Shown: positions 9,353 through 18,517, numbered from the stretch's first letter. The stretch is 64,000 bases of DNA from Chitinophagales bacterium (GCA_023957245.1 JAMLHJ010000004.1:168981-232980), one strand, 5' to 3'. Made by a program: numbers and translations. Notes: generated from the sequence alone by a model not told the origin.

Positions 9353-10066
9353 TTATTTGTTTTTATAAAACCAAGATTTTGATTTACTTAAAATAGGTGA
9401 TGCAGAAACAGTGAACTTGTCTATTGGAAAGATATAATCAATTTGATTGTATTCATTTTTAATGATGATAGCATTTCCGTTCACTTCCAACTTGCCAATA
9501 GTTTTAATGTATTCATTGGATGTAGTAATTACTTCCATATAACGAGGTTCAAAGCATTGCTCATCCATCCACATTCTATACTGACCTTTTAATTTGAATT
9601 TTTGCCCAATCTCCGAGGCGTAATTATCCGTAAATTCTTGATAAGTGTATTCTATCGCTTCAATTAGATTTTTTACTTCAATTTGTTGCAATCCATTTTG
9701 AATAGGAGCAAATCCGAATTCTAATTTTACACTCAATGCTTTTTCTAAGTCTGACTGAGAATATCTTAGTTCATCGGGAGTTATCCCTTGGAACATTAAT
9801 GTTTTGATAAGTTCATCGAGAACATAGCTTCTATAATCTTCATGTACTATTGCAAGGTGAAGTTGAAACCATGGATATTTGTTATTGATGAGTTGGAATG
9901 GTTGCTCAAAGTTTTCGTATTCACACTTTTTGTCAATACCTAAACCTTCATCGGTCATGTCCATTTCATTGTGATAATAAATGAATTTTTCTTCATTTCG
10001 GTATTTGATTCGTATAATTGACAAACTTCCACCTTCTGCTAATACTTCAAAAACTGTCTCTTTCAT
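9353..10066 (-). CDS. Uncharacterised soluble protein
   Basis: I do not recognise this 237-residue protein. It has no signal peptide, membrane helix, repeat or obvious catalytic motif. It is mixed alpha/beta in appearance, acidic in the first half (Asp/Glu-rich at about 33-55), with a helical middle containing YVLDELIKTL. The beta-rich C-terminus ends in aromatic and basic residues (SWFYKNK). Coding use matches its neighbours and there is a clean ATG, so it is probably a real gene. It stands alone: 173 bp from the FkbM gene and 78 bp from the exchanger, all on the same strand. Confidence 0.65.
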   Translation of the reverse strand: MKETVFEVLAEGGSLSIIRIKYRNEEKFIYYHNEMDMTDEGLGIDKKCEYENFEQPFQLINNKYPWFQLHLAIVHEDYRSYVLDELIKTLMFQGITPDELRYSQSDLEKALSVKLEFGFAPIQNGLQQIEVKNLIEAIEYTYQEFTDNYASEIGQKFKLKGQYRMWMDEQCFEPRYMEVITTSNEYIKTIGKLEVNGNAIIIKNEYNQIDYIFPIDKFTVSASPILSKSKSWFYKNK

Positions 10067-10144
10067 AATTTTTTCTTTAAAGTTATGATAGGATTACGCC
10101 AAAGTATGTCGTCCTAATGAAAAAAATGCAAAACTAGAATAATC

Positions 10145-11146
10145 TTAATGTGATATAAAGTACAAAATTGTAAATCCTATCACACCTATTGCCAACATTA
10201 ACCAATTGTCCCAACCTAATTTGCCTATCTTTTTTGATGTCTTTCGCCACATACCTATAATGAAAATAGCTGTTAAAAGTATTGAAAGAAATGCAAGAAA
10301 ATTGTTATCCTCACCTGCTTCTTGTATAATATTTTTCCCAGCAATAATTGATGCAGGAAGAAATAGGACAGGCAAGAAGCCATTTCCTCCAAAGATATCG
10401 CTAATAATAGGCTCATAATCTTTGTTTTTTACAAATTCCAATCCACTTGAAATTTCAGGTAATGAAGTGACTAATGCCAATACTGTGGCACCAAAAAATA
10501 CTCCTGATAAATTAAAATGATTGGCTATGATATCACTACTATGTTCTAATAATACACCAAAAAACAAAACTGCAATTGAAATTGAAGCTAGCCATATTAG
10601 TGATGATTTCTTTGTGAACGTTGCATTATTGGCTTTACTTTCAATTGGCGTTTTTTGCTGAAACTTCTTTAAATAAAGTAATGAGCCCATCCAAATTATC
10701 AAAACTATCCAAACTGATATTCCTGCTCCCAAAGGAGCTACTTTTTCTTTATATAACCCACCAAATAGGCATAAAGAAAGAATAATAATAAGAGAAAAAC
10801 CTTGAAATATTCCAGTTTTTGATGAGATCAGCGTTGATAGTGGGCGACTATCTTTATTTGTATAATCATATATGATTAATAGCATAGTTTGAATAGCTAT
10901 TCCTCCTAATAGATTTCCGGCTATTAAGTCATAATTTCCTTTGATAGCACCTGAAATTGCTATTGCTACTTCTGGAAGATTTGTAACTACTGCTAACATT
11001 AGAGTGCCTCCGAATGCAGCACCTAGACCGAAAGTGGCATCAATATATTCGACAACATCGGAAAGTTTATTACAAAAATACCATATTGCTAAACCTGAGA
11101 TGAAGAATGTAATTAATTGAAACGGTAGAGAATTGATTATATCCAT
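10145..11146 (-). CDS. Sodium/calcium exchanger family (CaCA) antiporter
   Basis: A 333-residue membrane protein of about ten helices built as two inverted repeats. Each repeat carries the alpha motif: LAVVTNLPEVAIAISGA with GNLLGGIAIQ (about 53-90) and LALVTSLPEISSGLEF with SDIFGGNGFLP (about 222-260). These hold the acidic and Asn/Ser residues that bind the cation in Na+/Ca2+ and H+/Ca2+ exchangers. Ca2+/cation antiport is the likely role; the coupling ion is not evident. It appears monocistronic, with 225 bp upstream that hold a REP-like hairpin. Confidence 0.85.
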   Translation of the reverse strand: MDIINSLPFQLITFFISGLAIWYFCNKLSDVVEYIDATFGLGAAFGGTLMLAVVTNLPEVAIAISGAIKGNYDLIAGNLLGGIAIQTMLLIIYDYTNKDSRPLSTLISSKTGIFQGFSLIIILSLCLFGGLYKEKVAPLGAGISVWIVLIIWMGSLLYLKKFQQKTPIESKANNATFTKKSSLIWLASISIAVLFFGVLLEHSSDIIANHFNLSGVFFGATVLALVTSLPEISSGLEFVKNKDYEPIISDIFGGNGFLPVLFLPASIIAGKNIIQEAGEDNNFLAFLSILLTAIFIIGMWRKTSKKIGKLGWDNWLMLAIGVIGFTILYFISH

Positions 11147-11285
11147 ATATTTTTCAATGACTTAAGAAATTTATTTACTTAAATCTACTTTAAATTTTTA
11201 AAATATGGATAAGCTCAGTTTTTAATTTTCTTTCTAATAAAGTTAGATTTTAGCATTTATATGTTGTGAAATTTTCACCAATCCC

Positions 11286-11337
11286 AGTTTGCCGAGCGAG
11301 ACACTCACGCCAACACGGGGTAGGAGTGTAGCCTCAT
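11286..11337. repeat. REP-like GC-rich hairpin element
   Basis: A GC-rich patch in an AT-rich gap. It starts AGTTTGCCGAGCGAGAC, resembling the AGTTTGCGC-GAGCGTCTCGC repeats at 13.75 and 15.45 kb, and contains a 6-bp stem ACACTC/GAGTGT. It is probably a diverged member of the same dispersed family. Confidence 0.45.
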
Positions 11338-11371
11338 TCTTTTATACTCATCAAGCTATTTTGGTTTCTCT

Positions 11372-13585
11372 TTAATCTATCTTTAAAGTGAAAGATTTTT
11401 GCATTTTTTGATTTCTCATTTGTAAAAAGTAAATACCATTTGGTACAATAATATCATTAAGATAGATGTTGTTTTCGCCTTGTGCTTGATTTATTTTCCC
11501 ATTTTTCAATTGAGATCCTAGAACATTGTATAACTCCCATGTTGTAGGATAATAAGAAAGGTTTGAAATGATGATTCCTTTGGATAAGTTGTTGAAATAA
11601 ACCTTTATGTCTTCCTGTGGTCTATTATTACACTGAATATAGATTGTACCTAACCAATATGATTTTCCGTCTATATCAGTTTGTTGTAAATGATAATAAG
11701 GTTCGTCAGTTTTTGAATTATCTTCCCAAAGATACTCCGTAGGACTCATCTTGGTTCCCATCCCATCAATTCTAGCTATTAATTCTTTCTGTAAACCATC
11801 CTTTGATTTGTAAATGCTGAAGTAATCGTTGTTAAATTCACTTTCAGTTTTCCACTCAACTATTGGGATGCCATTCTTGCAATATCCTGCTAATTCCCTT
11901 AGTGTAATTGGTAGCACAGGAATATCAAACTCTACACTTCCATCGTTACCTGCAAAAACTTCATAGGAGTCTCCGTCATTATCGTATTCACAAATGTCTA
12001 ATTCGCAGGAAAGAAAATTAAATGAACCATCATTTATTGAGCTAACTGTATTACTGTCATAAGTGATTGTAGAATCTTTTTGGGCTAAATGTAAAATAAT
12101 GTCTTCAGCTCCATCTTGTATAAAACCATTGATATAACATGTATCATTGGAGCTTTTTATTTCAATACATTTACACTGCAATAGATCTACTTCTGTAACA
12201 CAGTCATATACTTTGCTGAGAACACAGGAAATTGTGTCGTTTGAAAATTTATTGGGAGCTACAAAAGTATTTGTTGCGCTAATTAAATCTAAAACTTTCT
12301 TCATAGAACAAACATTACATGATACTGGTCCGGGAGGAATGGGTATTCCACATGAGCATTCAGATGTAATGATACCTCTTTCGCCGCTTGTTCCGCTTGG
12401 GCTGCTTATGCCTTTTTCGCCAACACCACCTCCTGATAAAAGAATTTTATTTAAAGAGGGCATACCTGAAAGAATAGAAAAATAGCCTTTCCCGCCAGCT
12501 CCACCACCACCTGGATTCCCTCCGTCTCCACCTTTTGCACCTCTGCCACCTCCGCCACCACATACACCATCAGGGCCGTCATTCCCACTCGTGCCTTGGT
12601 GTCCTGTTCCTCCATTTTCACCTCTGAGGTCAAAAACTGTTGATTTTGTTTCGTCCAATGGGTTTTTTACTACTGTGTTAATAACAAATGTGATGACTCC
12701 TCCACCGGCACCTCCATCTCCACCGATACCTCCTTCTCCGCCGATAGTCCCTTGAAGTCCATCGATACACATGGTGCCACCGGAGCTGCCCGAGCCATTA
12801 CCTCCTTTTCCGCCACGCCCTCCAGATGCTCCTCCTCCTAAATACAGGTAGCCGGGTGTAGAAATATTGCTACTTGGATTACCGCTGCCAGGGTAAGATA
12901 TGATTGTGCCGTCTTGTCCTTGTGTTCCTTCATTGCCTTCAATTCCACCATAACCGGCATTGATCAACCCAAGCATACCTTCCCCATTTCCACCATTAGG
13001 TCTTCCCGCAGGGTTTCCAGTTCCTCCATTTCCCCCCATTCCACCGATACCGCCAGGGAAACCTTTGCCTTTTACATCTATGATTCCTCCATTCATGTAA
13101 AAATTTTTTTGAACGAAAAATGCTACTACTCCCCCCAAGCCAGTAGAAAGATTAAAGGGAGAACAGGTAATTTTACCGCCTTCATTTATCGTTAAATTTT
13201 TAAATTGGGGAACTCTTATTACTTGAATATTTGAACTAAATGAGATATCCTCAAATGCATCATAAAGTTGAAGAGTAGAGCCTGAAATGGATTTAATTTT
13301 ACCAAATTCAAATGACCCGTTTGTTACATCAATAGCTAATAAAATATCATTTACGATAAATCCGTTGACTGACTGAACGGTGACAATGCTATCAGCCAAA
13401 TTTAAAGCTTTGGTTTTTATATTATCGGTATAATACGTTTGACCTTGTGAAATGAAAATGTCTCCGTCATTGCCAGAGCCGACTCCTGTCACGCGACCTT
13501 GTAATGTGAAGCTAAATAATAAAAATACTAATAGGGGAAATATAGAAGTAGAAAATAATCTTTTGCAACCAAACTTTGAAATCAT
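11372..13585 (-). CDS. Secreted glycine-rich protein with T9SS sorting domain
   Basis: A 737-residue exported protein. An N-terminal signal peptide (hydrophobic stretch about 12-30) is followed by a beta-rich module of about 120 residues and then a long low-complexity Gly-rich region (about 160-410) of GG-x-GG and GNGG type, resembling collagen-like or PGRS-like sequence. A Cys-rich stretch follows (about 412-540). The end is a T9SS type A-like sorting domain finishing PNGIYFLQMRNQKMQKSFTL (the G-x-Y step is conserved). It should be exported by Sec, carried out by the type IX system and kept on the surface. The role (matrix, adhesion or coat) is inference. It stands alone between two repeat-bearing gaps. 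Confidence 0.75.
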   Translation of the reverse strand: MISKFGCKRLFSTSIFPLLVFLLFSFTLQGRVTGVGSGNDGDIFISQGQTYYTDNIKTKALNLADSIVTVQSVNGFIVNDILLAIDVTNGSFEFGKIKSISGSTLQLYDAFEDISFSSNIQVIRVPQFKNLTINEGGKITCSPFNLSTGLGGVVAFFVQKNFYMNGGIIDVKGKGFPGGIGGMGGNGGTGNPAGRPNGGNGEGMLGLINAGYGGIEGNEGTQGQDGTIISYPGSGNPSSNISTPGYLYLGGGASGGRGGKGGNGSGSSGGTMCIDGLQGTIGGEGGIGGDGGAGGGVITFVINTVVKNPLDETKSTVFDLRGENGGTGHQGTSGNDGPDGVCGGGGGRGAKGGDGGNPGGGGAGGKGYFSILSGMPSLNKILLSGGGVGEKGISSPSGTSGERGIITSECSCGIPIPPGPVSCNVCSMKKVLDLISATNTFVAPNKFSNDTISCVLSKVYDCVTEVDLLQCKCIEIKSSNDTCYINGFIQDGAEDIILHLAQKDSTITYDSNTVSSINDGSFNFLSCELDICEYDNDGDSYEVFAGNDGSVEFDIPVLPITLRELAGYCKNGIPIVEWKTESEFNNDYFSIYKSKDGLQKELIARIDGMGTKMSPTEYLWEDNSKTDEPYYHLQQTDIDGKSYWLGTIYIQCNNRPQEDIKVYFNNLSKGIIISNLSYYPTTWELYNVLGSQLKNGKINQAQGENNIYLNDIIVPNGIYFLQMRNQKMQKSFTLKID

Positions 13586-14023
13586 GTAAACTTATCTTTC
13601 CACTAAAATACGCTTCGGTTGAACTATAATACAAATTTGAAAAGTATAATATTTAGTGTTTAACAAAGGCTTAACGTGTGAGTTGAAATGCTTCCTGCAA
13701 CACCAAATGCAAAGGGTTTTGATGCGTTTTATAGCAATTCTATTTTCCCTTAGTTTGCGCGAGCGTCTCGCCCGTGCATTAACCTATCAAATAATATCGA
13801 TTTCTAAATAGGTTTCCTTCCCATCAATATAATTTCTTACACTACTATACTTTCCACCGTTTACAAATGACTACATCGACATTTCGATAAACTCAGTGTC
13901 CGAACACTGGTGCCTGCCTGTCGAAGGCACATTTAACAAAAGTCATTTCGATATTTCGACCGAGCTCAATAACCACAAGCTCAATAACCAGAAAATCGAA
14001 GCACTCAGTGTCCGGTGTGTGCA
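13586..14023. other. Gene-free gap with repeats and hairpins
   Basis: 438 bp with no plausible gene. It holds a REP copy (13752-13783), a hairpin CAGTGT-CCGA-ACACTG (13894-13909), the repeated phrase ACTCAGTGTCC (13891 and 14002) and a tandem CTCAATAACCA pair near 13962-13990. The TTTCGA-rich segments resemble the dispersed TTCGACAAGCTCAGTG-type intergenic repeats of many Bacteroidota. It lies at the 3' side of a DUF4143 ATPase gene. Confidence 0.6.
13752..13783. repeat. REP copy 1 flanking ATPase gene 1
   Basis: A 32-bp element beginning AGTTTGCGC and ending CGTGCATTAAC, with an internal GCGAG-CGT-CTCGC hairpin. It matches 15452-15483 at 30 of 32 positions in the same orientation. The two copies bracket the ATPase gene at 14024-15247. 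Confidence 0.8.
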
Positions 14024-15247
14024 TTAGTTCACTGTTAAATCATCAGAATTCATAAGCCAATCAATCACATTTATTTTTTGTATTCCTTCAATACTGGTAT
14101 TGTCAAAGTCAAGAGTAAGAAGAAATTTCGGGTAACTATCACGGATGTTTCTAAATGCCGAAATCTCACGTTCAAAGGTTTTTTCGTCATTAACAGTAAA
14201 TGCTACTTGATAATACTCTCGTGTGTTGTTGTTCATTTGAACGATAAAGTCAACTTCTTTGTCACCATTCTTCCCTACAAAAACCTTTCCTCCACGTCTT
14301 AATAATTCAAAATAGACGACATTTTCTAATTTGCGACCTAAGTTTGTATCGTATTTATTAGTAGTAGTTATATTTTTTAATCCCAAATCCACCAAATAAT
14401 ATTTTTGGTTTGTAGTAAGCAACTCTTTCCCTTTAATATCATAACGCTGTGCAGGATAAATAATATAAAAGTTAATTAAAAATTCCAAATATTTACTTAC
14501 AGTATTGTGTGAAATAGTTTTCTTAGAGTTTTTATTAAGTGCATCTGCAATATTTGTTGGAGAAATGTAAGAACCTACACTGTCAAAGACGAAACTAATA
14601 ATACGATTCAAATTGTGAAGATTTCGTAGTTTATATCGTTGAGCAATATCTTTCATTATAACTGTATCATAAATAGATTGCAAATAATCATTTACCAAGT
14701 CTTCATTAATTTGAGCGAGTGTGACTGCTTCAGGAAAACTACTTGTGTTGAGATATTTTCTAAACAACCTATCTGTTTTTTTTTCATTGTTATAAGCTAA
14801 AGTATATTCAAAAAAAGAATATGGATGGATATTTATTGCAATATATCGTCCAGTCAGCAAAGTCGCCAATTCACTTGATAATAAGTAAGCATTTGAGCCA
14901 GTAACGTATAAATCAATGTTTTTTTTAACAAATAAACTATTGATTAGTTTTTCAAAACCATCCACCATTTGTACTTCATCTAAAAAAACATAATACTTTT
15001 CGCTCTCTGAAATGTTATTTATGATTTCATCATAAAGTGCCGTCCAATTTGTTAGATGCAGGTTTTCCCTATCTTCAAAATTTAAAAAAATGATATTTTG
15101 AGTAGCAATACCACTGTCAATTAATTCCTTTTTGAATGTCTTTAATAATGTAGATTTTCCACTACGTCTGATACCTGTCACTACTTTAATTATATTTTGA
15201 TTTTTTAGCTGTCTAAGCTTTCTCAAATATTTTTCACGAATTATCAT
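14024..15247 (-). CDS. AAA_14 / DUF4143 family ATPase (copy 1)
   Basis: A 407-residue P-loop ATPase. Walker A is TGIRRSGKSTLL (about 24-35), Walker B YYVFLDEVQ (about 85-93), and the sensor region is LYVTGSNAYLLSSELATLLTGRY. The C-terminal DUF4143 half has a winged-helix-like part and a PD-(D/E)xK-like fold trace, GDKEVDFIV then EYYQVAFT (about 335-358). There the usual ExK is replaced by QVA, so nuclease activity is doubtful. Function is unknown in this very abundant Bacteroidota family. The gene lies alone between two REP copies, with a perfect 18-bp inverted repeat 27 bp upstream of its start. Little resemblance to copy 2 beyond family motifs. Confidence 0.85.
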   Translation of the reverse strand: MIIREKYLRKLRQLKNQNIIKVVTGIRRSGKSTLLKTFKKELIDSGIATQNIIFLNFEDRENLHLTNWTALYDEIINNISESEKYYVFLDEVQMVDGFEKLINSLFVKKNIDLYVTGSNAYLLSSELATLLTGRYIAINIHPYSFFEYTLAYNNEKKTDRLFRKYLNTSSFPEAVTLAQINEDLVNDYLQSIYDTVIMKDIAQRYKLRNLHNLNRIISFVFDSVGSYISPTNIADALNKNSKKTISHNTVSKYLEFLINFYIIYPAQRYDIKGKELLTTNQKYYLVDLGLKNITTTNKYDTNLGRKLENVVYFELLRRGGKVFVGKNGDKEVDFIVQMNNNTREYYQVAFTVNDEKTFEREISAFRNIRDSYPKFLLTLDFDNTSIEGIQKINVIDWLMNSDDLTVN

Positions 15248-15274
15248 TTTTTCTTTTGTTTTAATCTAAGATAC

Positions 15275-15328
15275 AAATCGTTATTGACGAAAAGTGTATA
15301 AACTAAACAATTTCGTCAATAACGATTT
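15275..15328. promoter_or_regulatory. Perfect 18-bp inverted repeat upstream of ATPase gene 1
   Basis: The arms AAATCGTTATTGACGAAA (15275-15292) and its exact reverse complement (15311-15328) are separated by 18 nt. It begins 27 bp upstream of the ATPase start codon. Each arm also contains a smaller dyad, CGT-N5-ACG. The position suggests an operator or protein-binding site; as RNA it would form a long hairpin in the leader. Confidence 0.6.
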
Positions 15329-15451
15329 TTTATGAGATTGTCTGTAATTATAAAAAAGTAAATGAGAAACAAACCGAAACCTCGTGCTAATCTGTCAAAT
15401 TGATGAACGAAAAATTAAATGAACATGACTAGGTATGATACAATATGCCCC

Positions 15452-15483
15452 AGTTTGCGCAAGCGTCTCGCTCGTGCATTAAC
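15452..15483. repeat. REP copy 2 flanking ATPase gene 1
   Basis: Direct repeat of 13752-13783 with two substitutions (G to A and C to T). It lies upstream of the ATPase gene and just beyond the terminator of the GMC oxidoreductase gene. Confidence 0.8.
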
Positions 15484-15496
15484 TTAAAAAAGTAAA

Positions 15497-15523
15497 AGGG
15501 CTAAGTCAATATAACTTAGCCCT
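15497..15523 (-). terminator. Terminator after the GMC oxidoreductase gene
   Basis: A perfect 10-bp stem AGGGCTAAGT/ACTTAGCCCT with a 7-nt loop, followed on the minus strand by TTTACTTTTTT, 24 bp after the stop codon. A classic intrinsic terminator. Confidence 0.8.
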
Positions 15524-15546
15524 CGTATCTTTTGTTGAAAAATTTA

Positions 15547-16941
15547 TTACTTAATCAATGATGTAGAAAGTCTATGTGCTAATGCCATGATAGTCAATGA
15601 AGGGTTGATACCAGGTGCATTAGGAAATACACTAGAGTCACAGATATATAAGTTCTCCATACCGTGAACATTAAATTCTGGAGTAACGACAGAATTTTTA
15701 CCATCTACTCCAATAGTACAGCCTCCCATTAAGTGAAGTCCAAATGACATTTGAGATTCGTAAACTTCATAAGCTCCAGCGGTTTTTAAGATATTTCTTA
15801 TCGCATTATGACCTTTAGTTTTACGCTCATTGTCTTGGTCTGTCATTGGTTTATAGACATTCAATTTACCTTTTTTATCTACTTTGATTTCTCCAATATT
15901 TTCATCTCTTACAGCTACTTCAACACATTGCATATATCTGTATCTTTTAAGATAGTCATGATGTTTAGCACCTCTGACAGTGAATAACATACTTGTAGAA
16001 ACTGGTGAGCTAAATACATTTTCCAATTTGAATCCATTGGCTCTGAAATTTGGATCTTTTGAAGCTACAGATTGGAAAAATAATTTATGAGAATCTACAT
16101 ATTCTTTTTGGAATCCAAACCACATGAACTGAGGATGTGTAGCAAATTTTTTCCCAAGTGCTGGCAATTGGCTTTGGAAACCTGACATGAGCATCATTCT
16201 AGTCGAACCAAATGCTCCACCAGCTAAAATTGCTTTTTTAGCTCTAAATTCTACTGGTTTTTTGTGCCCAATAAGTCCTTGAAGCCCTCTGACAATTACA
16301 CCATCTTTCTGGTGAATCACTTGAGTGATTTCAATTTCTGCTTCGACTTTTAGATTGTTTTTTTCAGCTTTTTGTACGAAAGCTACCATAGAACTTTGTT
16401 TGGAATCTCTATGACAACCATTTAAGCATGTGATACAATCATTGCCTTGTTCTCTTCCACAATCACTCTGACCTCTACGAAGATATCCCCATTTATATCC
16501 CAATTCATCACAAGCTTTTACAAATAAATTGGCATTGCCATTACGTTCATTTTCTGAAAAAGTATGTAATGCTAAATCACTTTCAATTTGAGTATAGTGT
16601 CTGTCCATTCCCTCTTGAGTGAAGTAGTTGATGCCAGATTCTGTTTGCCAATCATTTAAAGCAATATCGTCAAATCGATCCATCAGACATTGGTACATGA
16701 TAGATGAACCACCTACTAATCTACCTCTTAAAAATCCAAGTTTAGCTTGATTGTCATACTCAATACCACCACCCCAATATAATTCTGCAGATGCTTCTGC
16801 TTCTGTTTTAGGGAATGTATTTTTTCTATAAAATCGTCCTGCTTCTAGTAATAAAACATTAGCACCAGCTTTATTCAGATAATATGCAAGTGTACCACCT
16901 CCTGCACCAGAACCTACTATAATGAAATCGTAAATTGCCAT
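15547..16941 (-). CDS. GMC family FAD-dependent oxidoreductase with Cys cluster
   Basis: A 464-residue GMC-type dehydrogenase/oxidase. It begins MAIYDFIIVGSGAGGGTL, the Rossmann FAD-binding signature, which fixes the start at 16941 rather than the upstream in-frame ATG inside the previous gene. The C-terminal GMC motif is PNAPGINPSLTIMALAHRL, with MGGCTIG before it. At about 157-174 there is a Cys motif C-x7-C-x2-C-x3-C that could hold an iron-sulfur cluster or zinc; some GMC dehydrogenases carry Fe-S clusters, but this assignment is inference. The start is 5 bp after the aldehyde dehydrogenase stop, so the pair could oxidise an alcohol to an acid. Confidence 0.88.
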   Translation of the reverse strand: MAIYDFIIVGSGAGGGTLAYYLNKAGANVLLLEAGRFYRKNTFPKTEAEASAELYWGGGIEYDNQAKLGFLRGRLVGGSSIMYQCLMDRFDDIALNDWQTESGINYFTQEGMDRHYTQIESDLALHTFSENERNGNANLFVKACDELGYKWGYLRRGQSDCGREQGNDCITCLNGCHRDSKQSSMVAFVQKAEKNNLKVEAEIEITQVIHQKDGVIVRGLQGLIGHKKPVEFRAKKAILAGGAFGSTRMMLMSGFQSQLPALGKKFATHPQFMWFGFQKEYVDSHKLFFQSVASKDPNFRANGFKLENVFSSPVSTSMLFTVRGAKHHDYLKRYRYMQCVEVAVRDENIGEIKVDKKGKLNVYKPMTDQDNERKTKGHNAIRNILKTAGAYEVYESQMSFGLHLMGGCTIGVDGKNSVVTPEFNVHGMENLYICDSSVFPNAPGINPSLTIMALAHRLSTSLIK

Positions 16942-16945
16942 GGTA

Positions 16946-18517
16946 TTATAATTTTTGTTTTTTTCCGATGCTATCCGCTTTAATTCCATTGATAGCAAAT
17001 TTTATCCAATTTTTAGGCTTACTGAAATATGCACTCATGAGATTACTCAATACTTCTCCTTTTTCTTTTGTGAAAGGATACCATTGTAATTCTATCAAAT
17101 CACTTTGTTTCTCTATGATGACAGATTTGAGATTACAGAATGTTAATAACCCATCTTCACCTTTAAATCTTCCGATACCACTATCTTTTGTGCCTCCAAA
17201 TGGTAGATAAGGATTGGCTTCGTTGATCATGTGGTTGTTGATACATACGTTGCCGACAACTAATGCACGAGCGACACGTTCCCCTCTATTCATGTCACTT
17301 GTCCAAACTGAACCTCCCAATCCATAAGGAGAATTGTTGGCCATTTGAATGGCTTCTTCTTCTGTTTTAAATTTGAATACAGCTACCGTAGGACCAAATG
17401 TTTCTTCAGTAGCAACTTTCATATCTAATGTGCAATTTTCCAATATGGTAGGTGGAATATGATGAGAGCCTTTTTGTTTGATTCCTCCACATAATAATTT
17501 AGCACCTTTGGCAATAGCATCTTCAATATGGTCTTCAATTAGCGCAACTTGGAAGTCTGCTGTAATTGCTCCGACATCACAATCTTCAGTAGATTTTGTG
17601 TCTCTGTTTGGATGAGAAGTTTTTAAAAGTTTAGTTTTATCAACGAGTTCCTTTAGGAATTTGTCATAGATTCCTTCTTGAATGTATAATCTTTCAATTC
17701 CTGTACAATTTTGTCCAGCGTTAGTAAATGCTCCCCACATCACTCCGTTGACAGTTCTATCTAAATTGACATCATCGAAAACTATAGATGGGTCTTTACC
17801 TCCTAATTCTAAATCTACAGGAATCAATTGCTCAGCACAAAGTGCCATGATGCGTTTGCCTGTTCTCACACTTCCAGTAAAATGTATTTTATCAGGGCGA
17901 TGTTTTATTAATTCTGCACCTACGGTTTTTCCTCCACACACTACTTGAATAGCATCTTTCATAAATCCGCTATTAGCAAAGAAATGTTTCCATAAAGGTA
18001 ATAAAGGAGTTACTTCACTAGGTTTTACAACTACTGCATTACCTGCTAAAAATGCCATCAATGCAGGAACTATTACTTGATAGAATGGGAAATTCCATGG
18101 AGTAATCACCATGATAGTTCCTAAAGGTTCTTTCCATTGACGAGATTTTTTTCCCATTAAAAATATCGGAATAGGCAATTTTTTATCTGCCAAAACTTTT
18201 GGAGCCATTTTTTTGTACACGTCTATAACATCGCATACTTCAAAAACTTCTGCTGCATAAGCATCGGTACGAGATTTGCCAGTTTCTGCTATTATTTGGT
18301 CTAAAATAAAATCTGCATTATTTAATACATACTGCATGATTTTGTCCACTTCCTTTATTCTATCTTCCAAAGACATTGCTCTGATAATAGGTTGCATCTG
18401 ACGAGATACATCCATTATTCTCTTTAACTCTGAAGTTGACGGGTCTTGCAACTCATACAAAAATGCTCCAGTAATTGGATTTTTGATGATGGTTGTAGAT
18501 GTGTTTTGATTTTCCAT
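16946..18517 (-). CDS. Aldehyde dehydrogenase family protein
   Basis: A 523-residue NAD(P)-dependent aldehyde dehydrogenase. Visible motifs are ITPWNFPFYQVIVPALMAF (about 136-154), VVKPSEVTPL, HFTGSVRTGKRI (about 213-224), LELGGKDPSIVFDD with the general-base Glu (about 237-250), GQNCTGIERLYI with the catalytic Cys (about 267-278), and EETFGPTVAVFKF (about 371-383). The length exceeds the usual 450-500 because of a C-terminal tail. It is first in a two-gene unit with the GMC oxidoreductase. The natural substrate is unknown; a fatty or terpenoid alcohol/aldehyde is one option by analogy. Confidence 0.92.
   Translation of the reverse strand: MENQNTSTTIIKNPITGAFLYELQDPSTSELKRIMDVSRQMQPIIRAMSLEDRIKEVDKIMQYVLNNADFILDQIIAETGKSRTDAYAAEVFEVCDVIDVYKKMAPKVLADKKLPIPIFLMGKKSRQWKEPLGTIMVITPWNFPFYQVIVPALMAFLAGNAVVVKPSEVTPLLPLWKHFFANSGFMKDAIQVVCGGKTVGAELIKHRPDKIHFTGSVRTGKRIMALCAEQLIPVDLELGGKDPSIVFDDVNLDRTVNGVMWGAFTNAGQNCTGIERLYIQEGIYDKFLKELVDKTKLLKTSHPNRDTKSTEDCDVGAITADFQVALIEDHIEDAIAKGAKLLCGGIKQKGSHHIPPTILENCTLDMKVATEETFGPTVAVFKFKTEEEAIQMANNSPYGLGGSVWTSDMNRGERVARALVVGNVCINNHMINEANPYLPFGGTKDSGIGRFKGEDGLLTFCNLKSVIIEKQSDLIELQWYPFTKEKGEVLSNLMSAYFSKPKNWIKFAINGIKADSIGKKQKL

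Noticed and set aside
13586..14023. Remnant of an insertion sequence
   Set aside because: No transposase fragment, no terminal inverted repeats; only REP-like words.
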